From Hyaloperonospora brassicae (lineage: Eukaryota > Oomycota > Peronosporomycetes > Peronosporales > Peronosporaceae): a stretch of 64,000 nt of DNA. Within the stretch, counting starts at the first letter, position 1. Each line of letters starts with the position of its first letter. This document shows positions 49,679 through 60,400 of this stretch, piece by piece. The notes beneath the pieces were generated by a model. It was not told where the DNA came from and made no database searches. It saw nothing but the letters and a program-made list of their open reading frames with translations. The stretch lies in assembly GCA_947650285.1 (NCBI GenBank), contig CANTFL010000332.1:186001-250000 (forward strand). Reading direction: 5' to 3'. Both the position numbers and the translations under genes were made by a program.

Positions 49679-52600
49679 ATGGGACGGAATGAGGATGAAT
49701 ACGTCACTTACACCATCGTGACGTGCCAAGAAAGTGCGACTTCACCAGCTGACGTCGCCACAATGAAGATAAAGCGCTTTCGCGGTGGTTCATCGAAGGA
49801 CTGGCTCACATGGAGCATGCAGTTTCGAAGCCTCGCGAAACGAAAAGGCTGGAGAGCTGACCAACTATCCGTTCAACTTCTTACGCTGATTGACGGTGAT
49901 CTGTTGCGCGAAGTAGAGCGCATTGCCAGCGATGCTTCCAGCAAAGGCCTGACATTTGAAGACTTTTACCGGGAGGTTGGACTTCTTCTGGTCCCAGCGG
50001 ATTACTGTGAAGACCTGGATGAAGAACTATGGACACTCACCAAGCGCAGAGAAGAGACGGTACAACGCTGCACGGCACGGCTAAGACAGCTTGCACAGAT
50101 GTACGCCGAGTTGCCCCAGGATTCGCAAACCATCTCAGAGCTTCAACAATGTCGATATTTTCGCCGCGCCATGCCGCCGCACTGGCAGGACAAGCTCGCG
50201 TGCTGCGGAATTTCGTATGAGACGGTGAACGAACTGGCGATGTATTTCGAGCGCCTCGAAAGGCGCGAGAGGCAGACTGGCCGGGATCGCCTAAATGGTC
50301 CAGCTATCCAGGGTGGTGAAAAGGGTCAAGGTCGGCGCGACCAACAACGCCCTACCGCTAACCAGCGCAGAGATCGGCGCAACCCTCGCGAGCATCGCGA
50401 CACGCGTCAAGATCATCGAGACCGACCTGGTGTACAAGGCGGCAAGAAGAAGCATGACCGTCACCAAGAACACGGCAAGTGGTGTTCATTCCACAAATCA
50501 AGCTCGCACGATTCCAGCGAATGCTTTGCCCTCAAGAAGCAACGCGAAGAGCACAAGCCTGCCGAGACGAAACGAACTGCTCACAAAAAGAGTAATTACC
50601 CAATATTCGAAGAGGAAGAGGCAAGCGACAGTGACAGCGACAGCGAGCTTAAGCTTGTCGGCCTTGTCAAGAAGAAGCAACCGAGCGCCAAGCTCGCCCC
50701 ACTCCGGATCCCGGTACAATTCAAAGACGCGAGTGGCACCTTCAATGCCCTGCTAGACAGTGGTGCTTCGCGGAGCATAATCAACCAAGAAACTATGCGA
50801 GCCAATGCTCAGCTTGGGCATAGACAAGTCGAGTCGGCGACAAAGTTTCAGACGGTCAACGGAGAAGTCGCTAGTGCTGGTAGTACGATGGTACAGTTCC
50901 GCTTTCCGTCTCTCCAGCCTTCGACCATAATCACGCACAAGTTCGAAATTCTGGATCAGAGCCAGGATGCCATGGTGATCGGTCGTGATATCCTGAATGA
51001 ACTAGGAATCGTGCTCAATTTTAAAGACAAACTGGTTCAGTGGGATGGTCACTATACACATTTAAACACCGGCGGGTCATCGTCTCCCAACGCAAGTGAT
51101 TATGAATTCCCCGAAGAGAGCAAAGAAGTCGATAACACTGCAGTGCGACCAGAAGACCTCATGCCAGACAGGCTATCCAAGCCACTCGTCGGCAAATATC
51201 TCCAGCTTCTTCGTGATAACGAGCATCTCTATGACGGTCACTTGGGGAGGATGAGATTCGAAGACTACGCTCTACCAATAGTGCCGGAGTACAAGCCTGT
51301 ACACGCAAAACCGTATCCAGTCCCAAGAAGCCTCGAAAACAAGGCTCGAGAGCTCATCCAGCATTTGGTCAGCATCGACGTGCTGGAGCAGATTTTTGAT
51401 TCAGAAATGGCATCGCCTGCTTTTTTTCTCAAGAAGCCCAACGGATCACTTCGTCTACTGATAGATTTTCGCGGACTTAACCGATATCTGAAACGCAGCC
51501 CTTATTACGTCCCACGTATACGCGAGATCCTGTTGCGTCTCGCAGGAGCCAAGTATCTGTCAACATTCGATGCTAACATGGGGTATTACGCGCGTCGCCT
51601 TGCTGCCTCAAGCCGTGGTCACACAGCTTTCTGTCTTCCGTTCGGGAAGTATCAATACAAGCGACTCCCAATGGGCATTTCTACAGCACCGGACGAATAC
51701 CAAGCCTGCATGGAGAAGATTTTTGGCGATCTGGCTTTTGTGGTAGTCTATTTGGATGATATACTCGTCTACTCCGATAGTGAAGAGACGCACCTAGAGC
51801 ACCTACACATTGTGTTCAAGCGACTAACCAAGTATGGGGTAACTCTCAACGGAAAGAAGTGCCACATCCTCAGACAGTCCGTCGACTATCTCGGCTTTAC
51901 GCTGACATCTCAAGGGATCCAGCCCCAACAAAAGAAGATTCAAGCCATCCAACAAATTTCCGTCCCCAAAACCAGGAAGGAACTACGCCGCTTCCTCGGA
52001 ATGATTAATTACTATAGAGATATGGTACCCAACAAGACGGCATTGTGCCAACCTCTCAACCGATTCACCAGCTCCAAAGTCCCGTTCGACTGGTTGTCTA
52101 GCGACACGGAAGCATTTCACGCTATCCAGAAAGCGTTTGCCCAAGCCGTACTGCTCGCGTTTCCTGACTTTGAGCAACCATTTCACGTCTACGCCGATGC
52201 CAGCGGAAAGCAAATCGGTGGCATCATTATGCAGAAGAACAAGATTCTCGCCTGCTATTCCCGAAGTCTCAACAAGCATCAAGTGAATTACACAACGATG
52301 GAGCTTGAGCTACTCTCTATCGTTGAAATGCTGCGCGAATACCGCACCATGCTGCTCGGGTTCCCTGTGGTTGTTCACACCGACCATAAGAACCTAATTT
52401 ATCCGACCGAAACCAGCCTGCGCGTTAAGCGCTGGAAGCTCCTGTTGGCTGAGTACAGGCTATCGATGCATTACATCAAGGGAACCAAGAATGTTGGTGC
52501 TGATGCGTTTTCCCGGATGAGATTCGATGCGATTAACACGAAGACTCATTTGCAGCTCGCGGACGAGATATGCGCTACCGCTGATGAACCAGATTGTGTC

Positions 52601-53710
52601 ATGCATGGTCCGGTTCTTCGCGAACATCAAGATAAGGACTTGATGATTCAAAAAATCAAGACAGCTTGCCTCAACGGCAACAACAATCCTGACTATCAGC
52701 TTCTACCTCTACTCGGCTGCACGCTGGTCGCGTACCACAAGCGCGTCATCGTGCCCGATAGCTTGCGAGAAGATCTCATTCGTTGGTATCACTTAACGCT
52801 CAGTCACCCTGGCGGTGAACGACAGTACAAGACAATGAGGCAGGTTCTCTACTGGCCCGGAATGGAAGCCGCGATCACCAAGAATGCGAAAGATTGTCTA
52901 ACTTGCAAGAAGGCAAAGGTCCACGGAGGCAAGCAGGACTATGGATTACTACCACCACGAACACTCAAGACGGTGAACCCCTTTGACACCGTTCATGTCG
53001 ATCTCATTGGTCCCTACGAAGACGGACACTACGGTATTACCATGATTGACCATGCGACGCGTTGGCTGGAAGTGGGTATTCAGCACGACAAAACTTCGCT
53101 GACCACAGCCGAAAGCTTCGATCGTGAATGGCTGTGCCGCTACCCGCGTCCTGTAACGGTTATACACGACCTAGGAACGGAATTCACTGGTGACGAGTTT
53201 CAAGAATTGCTCCGCAGCTACGGGATACAAGCCAAGCCTATAACAAGCAAGAACCCTCAAGCTAACGCTATTTGTGAACGCGTTCACCTCGAGATTTTAA
53301 ATGTCATCAGGTGCCACGATGGCGCTGACTGGAAGAAAACCATTCACTACGCTGCATTCGCCGTGCGAGCAAGCTACCACAGCATTCTTAATGCTTCCCC
53401 AGGTCAACTACTCTTCGGTCAAGATATGATCACTCGTCAGCTTTATAACGCCAACTGGAGCTATCTATCGAAGCGTCGTTTTGATGCAATTCTCGCCGAC
53501 AATGACCGCGAGAATAGCAAACGCCTCGAGCATTTCTACAATACGGGAGACCACGTGATGTTACGCGTCCCCAAGAAGTTCCGTGCAAAATTGCACGCAG
53601 TGGCAACCGGACCTTTTGTTATCCGCCAAGTTCACAGCAACGGCACTGTGACCATCGACAAGGGAGCAATGGCAGAACGTGTGAGCATCCGCCGCATTTT
53701 TCCGTGCTAA
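49679..53710 (+). CDS. Gag-Pol polyprotein of element 1 (Ty3/gypsy)
   Basis: 1343 residues in a single frame, so gag and pol are not separated. The Gag region covers about 30-230, followed by a basic linker rich in Arg/Asp/Gln. A CxxH...HD...EC cluster at about 268-282 replaces a standard CCHC knuckle. The protease motif LLDSGASRS is near 360. Reverse transcriptase has VVYLDDILVYSD near 690, then RNase H with YADASGKQIGG and TDHKN motifs. Integrase has a zinc-binding H...H...CLTCKK block near 1040-1080 and catalytic D (HVDLIGP), D (DLGTEFTG) and E (NPQANAICERVH) at about 1107, 1164 and 1200. The order protease-RT-RNase H-integrase is that of Ty3/gypsy. No chromodomain is present. The protein appears intact. 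Confidence 0.95.
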   Translation: MGRNEDEYVTYTIVTCQESATSPADVATMKIKRFRGGSSKDWLTWSMQFRSLAKRKGWRADQLSVQLLTLIDGDLLREVERIASDASSKGLTFEDFYREVGLLLVPADYCEDLDEELWTLTKRREETVQRCTARLRQLAQMYAELPQDSQTISELQQCRYFRRAMPPHWQDKLACCGISYETVNELAMYFERLERRERQTGRDRLNGPAIQGGEKGQGRRDQQRPTANQRRDRRNPREHRDTRQDHRDRPGVQGGKKKHDRHQEHGKWCSFHKSSSHDSSECFALKKQREEHKPAETKRTAHKKSNYPIFEEEEASDSDSDSELKLVGLVKKKQPSAKLAPLRIPVQFKDASGTFNALLDSGASRSIINQETMRANAQLGHRQVESATKFQTVNGEVASAGSTMVQFRFPSLQPSTIITHKFEILDQSQDAMVIGRDILNELGIVLNFKDKLVQWDGHYTHLNTGGSSSPNASDYEFPEESKEVDNTAVRPEDLMPDRLSKPLVGKYLQLLRDNEHLYDGHLGRMRFEDYALPIVPEYKPVHAKPYPVPRSLENKARELIQHLVSIDVLEQIFDSEMASPAFFLKKPNGSLRLLIDFRGLNRYLKRSPYYVPRIREILLRLAGAKYLSTFDANMGYYARRLAASSRGHTAFCLPFGKYQYKRLPMGISTAPDEYQACMEKIFGDLAFVVVYLDDILVYSDSEETHLEHLHIVFKRLTKYGVTLNGKKCHILRQSVDYLGFTLTSQGIQPQQKKIQAIQQISVPKTRKELRRFLGMINYYRDMVPNKTALCQPLNRFTSSKVPFDWLSSDTEAFHAIQKAFAQAVLLAFPDFEQPFHVYADASGKQIGGIIMQKNKILACYSRSLNKHQVNYTTMELELLSIVEMLREYRTMLLGFPVVVHTDHKNLIYPTETSLRVKRWKLLLAEYRLSMHYIKGTKNVGADAFSRMRFDAINTKTHLQLADEICATADEPDCVMHGPVLREHQDKDLMIQKIKTACLNGNNNPDYQLLPLLGCTLVAYHKRVIVPDSLREDLIRWYHLTLSHPGGERQYKTMRQVLYWPGMEAAITKNAKDCLTCKKAKVHGGKQDYGLLPPRTLKTVNPFDTVHVDLIGPYEDGHYGITMIDHATRWLEVGIQHDKTSLTTAESFDREWLCRYPRPVTVIHDLGTEFTGDEFQELLRSYGIQAKPITSKNPQANAICERVHLEILNVIRCHDGADWKKTIHYAAFAVRASYHSILNASPGQLLFGQDMITRQLYNANWSYLSKRRFDAILADNDRENSKRLEHFYNTGDHVMLRVPKKFRAKLHAVATGPFVIRQVHSNGTVTIDKGAMAERVSIRRIFPC

Positions 53711-53723
53711 ATCTCACAGATCA

Positions 53724-53734
53724 TGGGGGGAGTA
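53724..53734 (+). other. Element 1 polypurine tract
   Basis: GGGGGGAG-containing purine run immediately 5' of the 3' LTR, the expected primer for plus-strand DNA synthesis. Confidence 0.7.
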
Positions 53735-53947
53735 TGACATGGGTTGTCTATCGATATGACCTGCGAGACCATCCTTGGATTGCGCCAGACGAAAGAAGAT
53801 TGCGCCAGACGAAAGAAGATTGCGCCAGACTGGATATGATGACACCAGACTAGCCTACCAAGTTTAACACTCCTCCTCAATATATTCATTCTCCATTTCA
53901 CTACATTAGACTCGAGCCCCTCTGCAAGCCACGGGCCGGGTTTGTCA
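53735..53947 (+). repeat. Element 1, 3' LTR
   Basis: 213 bp, reading identical to the 5' LTR. It is followed by the target duplication GCCA. Confidence 0.93.
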
Positions 53948-54255
53948 GCCAATACCTGCCAAACGACGAGTGCGGCGACATGTTGGACGGCATTGTCGTT
54001 TACAATGCACTCGACCGCCACTTGGAGAACGGGTCGACTGGGTATCCTTCTCAGCCATATTGGCGACGTCCGAGTCGCTACGTACGAGTCGCTAGTGTGG
54101 CTCTGACGCCTTCGTAGCGATCTTTCAGCCAACGACGTCGGCCACGTACTCCCCCAGCGGTCCACGAGATCGTTGTGGCGAGCGAGAATCGACGCATCCA
54201 CTTGTTCGTCCACTCTCACTCGCCGCACTTCCGTCCACCGTCGATGACGTGCGTC
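53948..54255. other. Far flank of the element 1 insertion site
   Basis: Continuation of the decayed minus-strand sequence at 45473-49397 once element 1 is removed. No domain is recognised. Confidence 0.4.
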
Positions 54256-54376
54256 CATCTGTCTGTCCATCTGTCCTTCCATCTGTTCGTCTGTCCGTCT
54301 GTCTGTCTGTCCATCTGTCCGTCCATCTGTTCGTCTTTCCGTCTGTCTGCCTGTCCATCTGTCTGTCTGTCTGTGT
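54256..54376. repeat. CTGT/CCATCTGT low-complexity array
   Basis: About 120 bp of interspersed CTGT, CCGT and CCATCTGT units. It forces repeated Asp/Arg/Gln/Thr frames on the minus strand, which are not genes. Confidence 0.85.
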
Positions 54377-54534
54377 GCCACACGGCTACTGACGTCCACG
54401 CGCTCACCGCCACAGTGTAAAGGATCTCAGCTGCGCGACTGAGCAGCGCTCGTACCGAGTGGTCGTAGTCGAGCGCAACGCCAAAGGCGAAAGCGCAACG
54501 AGCAGAGCAGTGGCGGCATCGACACGTCCGACTA

Positions 54535-54674
54535 ACTGACGTGGCCAAAGACACTGCGACTGCGTTCCTCCTCCCCCGCCCGAGTGACTGAAGTGGCTAA
54601 AGACACTGCGACTGCGTTCCTCCTCCTCCGCCCGAGTGACTGACGTGGCCAACAACACTGCGACGTGCGCTGAG
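54535..54674. repeat. 52-bp minisatellite, two and a half copies
   Basis: Copies begin at 54535, 54587 and 54639 (ACTGACGTGGCCAAAGACAC-like unit with a CTCCTCC-rich middle). The third copy is cut short by the chromovirus insertion. Confidence 0.85.
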
Positions 54675-55070
54675 TGTAACGGGGCACACCCTTGCGTGAA
54701 CTTAACGCAAGGGCTTCGGGTGCCCCGACAGACGTACACGAGGCGAACGAGGAAGCGTAGGATAGGGTAAAAGTAAAACTGTTATATTAATATAATTAAG
54801 TCTTTTTGCTACTGTCTCTCTGTTTGACCTGACTTAATTATGTTAATCTAACTGAGTGTATGGTGACGTCTCGTCACCACTCATTGCGCGCGTCCTGCGG
54901 CGATTGGTGGGTTGATATCATCAAGATATCAACCAATGAGCAGACTCTTTGGTCGACCTCATCAATATCACCACTATCGGTGATATTGTTAAAAGAATAT
55001 TCAACTTAATATTCTTTGTTGTCACTTTCTTTTAAAGTGACACTTCCATGTAACGGGCTGCCCCGTTACA
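54675..55070 (-). repeat. Element 2, 3' LTR
   Basis: 396 bp. The ends TGTAACGGGGCA and TGCCCCGTTACA form a 12-bp terminal inverted repeat, longer than the usual TG...CA. Inside are nested hairpins, for example CTTGCGT/ACGCAAG and GTCACTTT/AAAGTGAC. Confidence 0.93.
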
Positions 55071-55083
55071 TCACCCCCCCTTA
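55071..55083 (-). other. Element 2 polypurine tract
   Basis: On the minus strand the sequence AAGGGGGGGTGA abuts the 3' LTR, as expected for the plus-strand primer. Confidence 0.75.
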
Positions 55084-55203
55084 ACTGATAGTCACCGTGT
55101 GACTATCGAAAAGTATGGCGGCCACCCGTTGGGCGCCATTGGGACAGGGAGCACTTGTTGGGTCAGTTCCGTTCATAACTCAACCTGACCTCGCATAGTT
55201 AAC

Positions 55204-56808
55204 ATGTCTATGCGGGGTGACTCAAGGCACACAGAGTCTGTGCCTGTGCCAGCTTCTGCGGCAGACGATTCGTCGTCTGCTGCTCGTTCTTCGCCTGCAG
55301 CAAGAGGTGCTGCAGGTGCACGCGGTACAGCACCGCGTGCGCATGATGACCCCGACATTGAGGTCATCTACTCTGGCGAGTCAGACGTGTCTGACTCGGG
55401 CAATGCTGCAGAGGCGTCTCGATCACCGGCGACGCCTCAGTGTTCGCCAAGGCCACTGCCGAACGAACGGACTCGTGAGTTGCAACACAGTCTGTTCGGC
55501 AGTGATGACGAATCTGATGATGAGTAGGTTTGCTCATCACCGAAGTCAGCTCGTGCTCCTTCGCACGAGCGACCTGACGATGGTGCAACCCATCGTCATA
55601 ATGACAACCGTGGTACCAACAAAGGTACCACCGTGAAGCTTGATGAGCTGAAGCCGTGGCGTTTGCCCGAACGGCTCATCAATGGCTTGTCTCACGAGAC
55701 AAGCCAACACCATCGAATACCCTTATTCGATGCGACTGAGCTTCACGGCTTGAGTCCCAGCGCGAGCAACTTTCGCGCTGAGGAAGATTTTTATCTCGAT
55801 GTCTTCCTTAGACATCGATGGTACAACAGCAACCAAAAGCGTGACAAAGCCTCGCTTTTGGCTGCGTGGAACGCGTTCGTCCAAAACGTAAAGAATTTTG
55901 GACGAGAAGGGTGGCTCAAGAAACTTGAGGCGACACGCCTCAGGTTCGAAAAGCGAACGCCAACCGGTGCCAGGTACCGGTTGCACTGTTTGTCGAGTGA
56001 GGCAGACATTCCTTGCCTCACATGGGGAGACCCTTGTGCGAGTTGTGTTGACAACTCGCAGCGTGCACATAGGGACGTGTATTCCCTAAGTTCGCCCTGG
56101 GGAAGGGCACACATCTCGGAGGAGATGCGTGACGCGATTGCAAACTTGCAATCCGTCTACAAGCGCCAAAAGCGCGTGTTTACCGATGGGCCCGAGGACT
56201 CATCGGATGGGTCTCGTCATACTGGCGGACGAGACCTTCAACATCCATCAACAGCTGAGAGCGGGGCTCCCAGCTGTTCCAAGAGGGTGGATACCCCCGC
56301 CACTGGACGAGGTAGCTCGTCCTTGATCCTGAATCGTCACGGTGATTCAAGATACGCTCCACTAGAAAGCGTTGATCACCGTGAGCATCCACCAAAGGAT
56401 GTGGTGGAGGAGGAAAGACCTCCTCCAGATGATTCGGTTCACCATCTCGACCCTTACGAGATGGATCGCGCAATCGATGAATTGCGCGATGACTTGAAGC
56501 ACGAGCGCGACCGGCGCTACGCTTTGACTGATACCGTGCGGAAGAACCGCAAGGATCACGAGGCTGATCGGGCGAGGGATCGCGCCGATTATGCCACAGC
56601 GCAGCTTCAGGTCGAGCGGGATGTCCGCTCCCTATTCGGCGAGCTGGCGACAGCTCGCGGGGAGATATCTCGGTTAAGTTCCGAGGTATCATATCTGCGC
56701 GACCAGACGGATCGTCTGGAGCGCGAACGCAAGAACTTGATGGATGTTCTTGAACGTGGGGGCTATCTTCATCGGAAGAAGAAGGCTCGTACTGACAGTA
56801 CGGCCTGA
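55204..56808 (+). CDS. Antisense accessory frame of element 2, with one internal amber codon
   Basis: Plus-strand frame from ATG 55204 to the stop at 56808, open throughout except for a single TAG at 55525-55527. The 35 codons after it contain no other stop, and both halves are in the same frame (107 and 426 codons). The first part is Ser/Ala/Asp-rich and acidic. The middle has an aromatic and basic block around 55770-56110 (FYLDVFLRHRWYNSNQKRD ... LKKLEATRLRFEKR ... CLTWGDPCASC). The last 120 residues are a charged coiled coil ending KKKARTDSTA. No family was recognised. Its 3' 629 bp overlaps the chromodomain end of pol on the opposite strand. Antisense frames near the 3' LTR are known in some plant Ty3/gypsy lineages. 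Whether the amber codon is read through or is a recent mutation is unknown. Confidence 0.6.
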
Positions 56809-57412
56809 GCCTCCCCACGTAAAACGTAGGATGCGTGCGCATCTTACGTGGCAATTCGAGTGTGTATGCATTGCCCTTGCGATGCAACACTCGAAATGGC
56901 CCAATGTACTTCGGCAGTAGTTTACTACTGCCGACACTAGTGACTGCATGTCCAGGTAAGTTTACCGTAGACAGTAGTACTAGGTCGTTAACTTTAAATG
57001 AAAGAACATTTGCTCTTCCATTCTTGTCTGCGTTCCGTTTCTGACGGTCCACCGCATTTGCGATGGAGTCCTGAACGAAACGGACTACCGCTTCTCGAGT
57101 CAGCAGGAAGTTCTCTGCTGACTCTTTGTTTTGTCTTTCAGTGCGCTTCGTGCGCACTGCTAAGAGATTGCTCTCTTCTTCAGCGAGGTTGTCTTCTTCC
57201 TCGCTGGCATAATCGTTGACGATGCTGAATATACCAGCATCGTCATCATCATCCGAGTCAATAATAGCGTCATCGCTATTATTGAGGTGATCTTCTTCAT
57301 CGATGTCGACTTGATCGACATCGGCATCATACGTGACGACGTTAGCGTCGACACGTGATGAGCAAGAGCCAAAACGGTTTTTGCTCGAGCGAGTCCCTCC
57401 CCCCTTATCCAA
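56180..57412 (-). CDS. Pol C-terminal region of element 2: integrase tail and chromodomain, out of frame with pol
   Basis: An open frame of 410 codons begins with an acidic Asp/Glu stretch. It continues with the integrase GPY/F-like module (LLPKYIGPFRVLHRKGNAYTL), a Pro/Ser/Arg-rich linker, and a chromodomain (FLVERILNHRDD ... YLVQWRGYPPSWNSWEP) at about residues 345-400. Chromodomains of chromoviruses bind modified histones and guide integration. The frame is -1 relative to the upstream pol; the shift lies in or near a run of six G at about 57396-57405. That run does not form a canonical slippery heptamer, so a one-base indel that truncates pol is the simpler view. Confidence 0.8.
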   Translation of the reverse strand: MDKGGGTRSSKNRFGSCSSRVDANVVTYDADVDQVDIDEEDHLNNSDDAIIDSDDDDDAGIFSIVNDYASEEEDNLAEEESNLLAVRTKRTERQNKESAENFLLTREAVVRFVQDSIANAVDRQKRNADKNGRANVLSFKVNDLVLLSTVNLPGHAVTSVGSSKLLPKYIGPFRVLHRKGNAYTLELPRKMRTHPTFYVGRLRPYCQYEPSSSDEDSPHVQEHPSSSCVRAPDDPSGRADMIPRNLTEISPRELSPARRIGSGHPARPEAALWHNRRDPSPDQPRDPCGSSARYQSKRSAGRARASSHRAIHRLRDPSRKGRDGEPNHLEEVFPPPPHPLVDAHGDQRFLVERILNHRDDSGSRTSYLVQWRGYPPSWNSWEPRSQLLMDVEGLVRQYDETHPMSPRAHR

Positions 57413-60400
57413 GAGTCACACTCTAGAAGGGTGGGCACACGTGGATGGCGTAGGCCATTCACGTAAAACGGTGTGTGCTGTGTGGAAGCATGCACCGAAT
57501 TATTGATGGCGAATTCCACCATGGGTAGGAATTCGCTCCAACTCGGAAACGAGTGGACATATCCTCGAAGGATCTCTTCGAGGACACGGTTCGCACGTTC
57601 CGTCTGACCATCTGTTTCGGGATGGTCAGAAGTGGACATCTTCAATCGTGTTCCGAGAGAACGGAACACGGTTTGCCAAAATGCCGCCGTGAACCGAGGG
57701 TCACGGTCGGATACGAGTTCACGGGGTAACCCGTGGAGTCTAAAGACCGTGTCTAGAAAGACACGAGCACAACCTTGAGCCTTGATCGACTCAGGGACAG
57801 CAGCAAGATGCACCATCTTGCTGAATCGGTCAACAAACACAAGAATACCATTATTCTTGTGAGCGTCTTCGGGAAAACCGAAGACGAAGTCCATTGAAAC
57901 GGACTGCCAGCACTCTGTCGGAACAGGCAGAGGCTGCAATGGCGCACGGGATGAAGGACTAGGCTTCACCCGTTGACAAACCTCGCAAGCACGTATGTAC
58001 TTGCGGACAAACTGATACTGGCGTGGCCAGTAAAAGTCACGACTTACCGTGAGGTAAGTCTTTTCTCTACCACGATGGCCGCCTGTTGGGGCATCGTGAC
58101 ACTCATACATGATGCGTAAACGCAAATCATGATGAGCGGGTACGACGACACGAGGCGTGTCGTCGGCAACAGCTGTATAGTACAGCAATCCGTTGCGTGT
58201 ACTATACCGATCCGATGAGGATCGGTACAAAGCTGGTAAATCCCTCATGGATTTACTGGATGGATTCACCAGATGATCCATCAATCGCAGAAGATCCTTA
58301 TCTTCCGCGTATGCCTTTCGTACGTCGTCAAGTAAACTTGACGACGGGACACTGACTGACAGTGTCGCAACAGTGGGCTTATCCTCACTGTTGATTTGTG
58401 CGTCCGGCTCGAAATCGGGCCGGCGCGAAAGCGCATCAGCGACGACATTGAGTCGTCCTGGTTTATACTCCACGGAGAAGTTATACTCCGCGAAGAAAGA
58501 CAGCCACCTCGCCATCCTTTGCGAGAGGTGTGGGCTGTTTACGGCCGTGCGTAATGACGCATGGTCCGTATAGACAATGAACGGTCTATCTCCCAAGAGA
58601 TAGACGCGAAACTTAGCCAGTGCGTACTTCATGGCAAGGAGTTCCTTGTCATGCACTGGGTAATTACGCTCAGCTGCTTGCAGCTGACGCGACTGATAAC
58701 AGATGACGCGCTCCGCGCCATCTGTATCGAACTGCATTAACGCACAGCCGATTGCAAAATCGCTGGCGTCACAGACCACATGAAATGGTCTGTCCTGATC
58801 TGCAATCGCCAAGATCGGCGATTGCATCAAGCTTTGCTTGATACCCTCAAAGGAACGCTGGCACTCAGCGTTCCATGACCACTTGACATTTTTCTTGAGC
58901 AAGCAAGAAAGATGAACAGTCATCTCGGCGTAGTTGCGCGAGTACTTGTGCAAGTACGCCGCTAGACCAAGGAACTTCCTTAGTCCCTTGACATCGACTG
59001 GCACTGGCCAGTCGGTGATCGCCTTGATCTTTTCGGGATCAGGGCGTACGCCGTGTTTACCCACGATGCACCCAAGAAGTGGTATTTCGCTAGCCGCGAA
59101 TATACACTTCTTGAGGTTGGCGTACAACTTATGCTTGCGCATAAGTTGAAGAACCTGACGGACGTGAGTTCTGTGAACTTCAACGTCCGTCTTTCCGTCC
59201 ATAGCCCGGCTATGGACGAACACATCGTCGAAGTAACTCGGTGCGAAGTCTCGCACCGGTCTCAACAGATTTGTGACACATCTGTTGAATGTTGCAGGGG
59301 CATTGCTCAGCCCCTGTGGCATAACTAGCCACTCCCACAGCATCCCGCTGGGGGTACTCACTGCCGTGAACGGGATGTCCCGTTCACGCATGAGGATCTG
59401 ATAGAATCCATCCATCAGATCCATGGACGAAAAGATGGTACTCTTTGACATACCATCTATGATTACGTCCTTCCTCGGTATCGGCGTCTGAGCCGGTACC
59501 GTTGCAGCATTCAATTTGTTGAATGCGTGCACTATCCGCCATCCTCCTGTGGCCTTTCGCACACAGAAGGTCGGAGAGCTGTGAGGGGATGTTGATTCCC
59601 TCACATGGCCCGCTGCTAAGCGATCGGCAAAGAACTTGTCGATCGCTAGTACTTGTTCACGAGGCAGTGGCCACTGCTTCATGACACAGTACTTCGAGCC
59701 CGGTTTGAGCTCGATCTCGTGTCGAGTGCCTTTGTCCTTAGGCAACTCGCAAGGTACGGATTCAGGGAACACATCCCTGAATTCGATCAAATCCTTGTAC
59801 AAAGGATTTGCCTGAAGTGACTCCCAGGATTGAGACGTGTATCGCTCAATCCGAGTCTTCTCATCGAGGACACTTTCGTCCATCGATGAGCTGCTGAGAA
59901 CCCGTTCGTTCTCAGCAAATACTGTTGCCGACCGAATATCGGCCACATACTCATCCTCTGTGACGAGTATGCAGATCTGCTTGACTTTGCCACTACGCAG
60001 ATCACGCAAGAACCGTTTCGGTTCTAGCGTTGGCAACTGAGTTATCTCCGAAGTTAACTTCGGAGGCACAATCAGATCAAGCGTATAAGCGCCTACGCTT
60101 GATCCGTCATTAACCAAGACGTTCAACGTCTCGGTTACTTCCTGGGAACTTCTTTCCACAGGTTGCTGAAGGCCTAATCCTTCAGCAAGTGACTCTTGAG
60201 GAATTCCTTCCTCAAGTACGTGGGGACTTATTCCCTCGACGTCTTCTGACTGTGGCTGTGCAACCACAGTCAGGGACCGATCCTCTACGGTCGACTCTCC
60301 AGTCGACCTAGGATTTCCATGTTGCCCTTTGGAGGCAACAGGTTTCTTACTTCTAAGATGCTGCCCGCTAGGCATGCATCCATGTCCCGGTCCACTCGAC

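Larger units (their letters stand above)
49398..53947 (+). mobile_element. Young intact Ty3/gypsy LTR retrotransposon (element 1)
   Basis: 4550 bp with two 213-bp LTRs that read as identical, flanked by a 4-bp target duplication GCCA (49394-49397 and 53948-53951). It has one uninterrupted gag-pol frame and a purine tract just before the 3' LTR. Identical LTRs imply a very recent insertion. No canonical tRNA primer-binding site follows the 5' LTR; instead there is the palindrome TTGATATATCAA. Confidence 0.93.

Noticed and set aside
53707..54399. 230-codon minus-strand frame rich in Asp/Arg/Gln/Thr
   Set aside because: Produced by the CTGT-type low-complexity array and the 3' LTR of element 1.
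57390..57418. A second programmed frameshift in the G run of pol
   Set aside because: The codons AGG GGG GAG do not fit X XXY YYZ for a -1 shift; a one-base indel is simpler.
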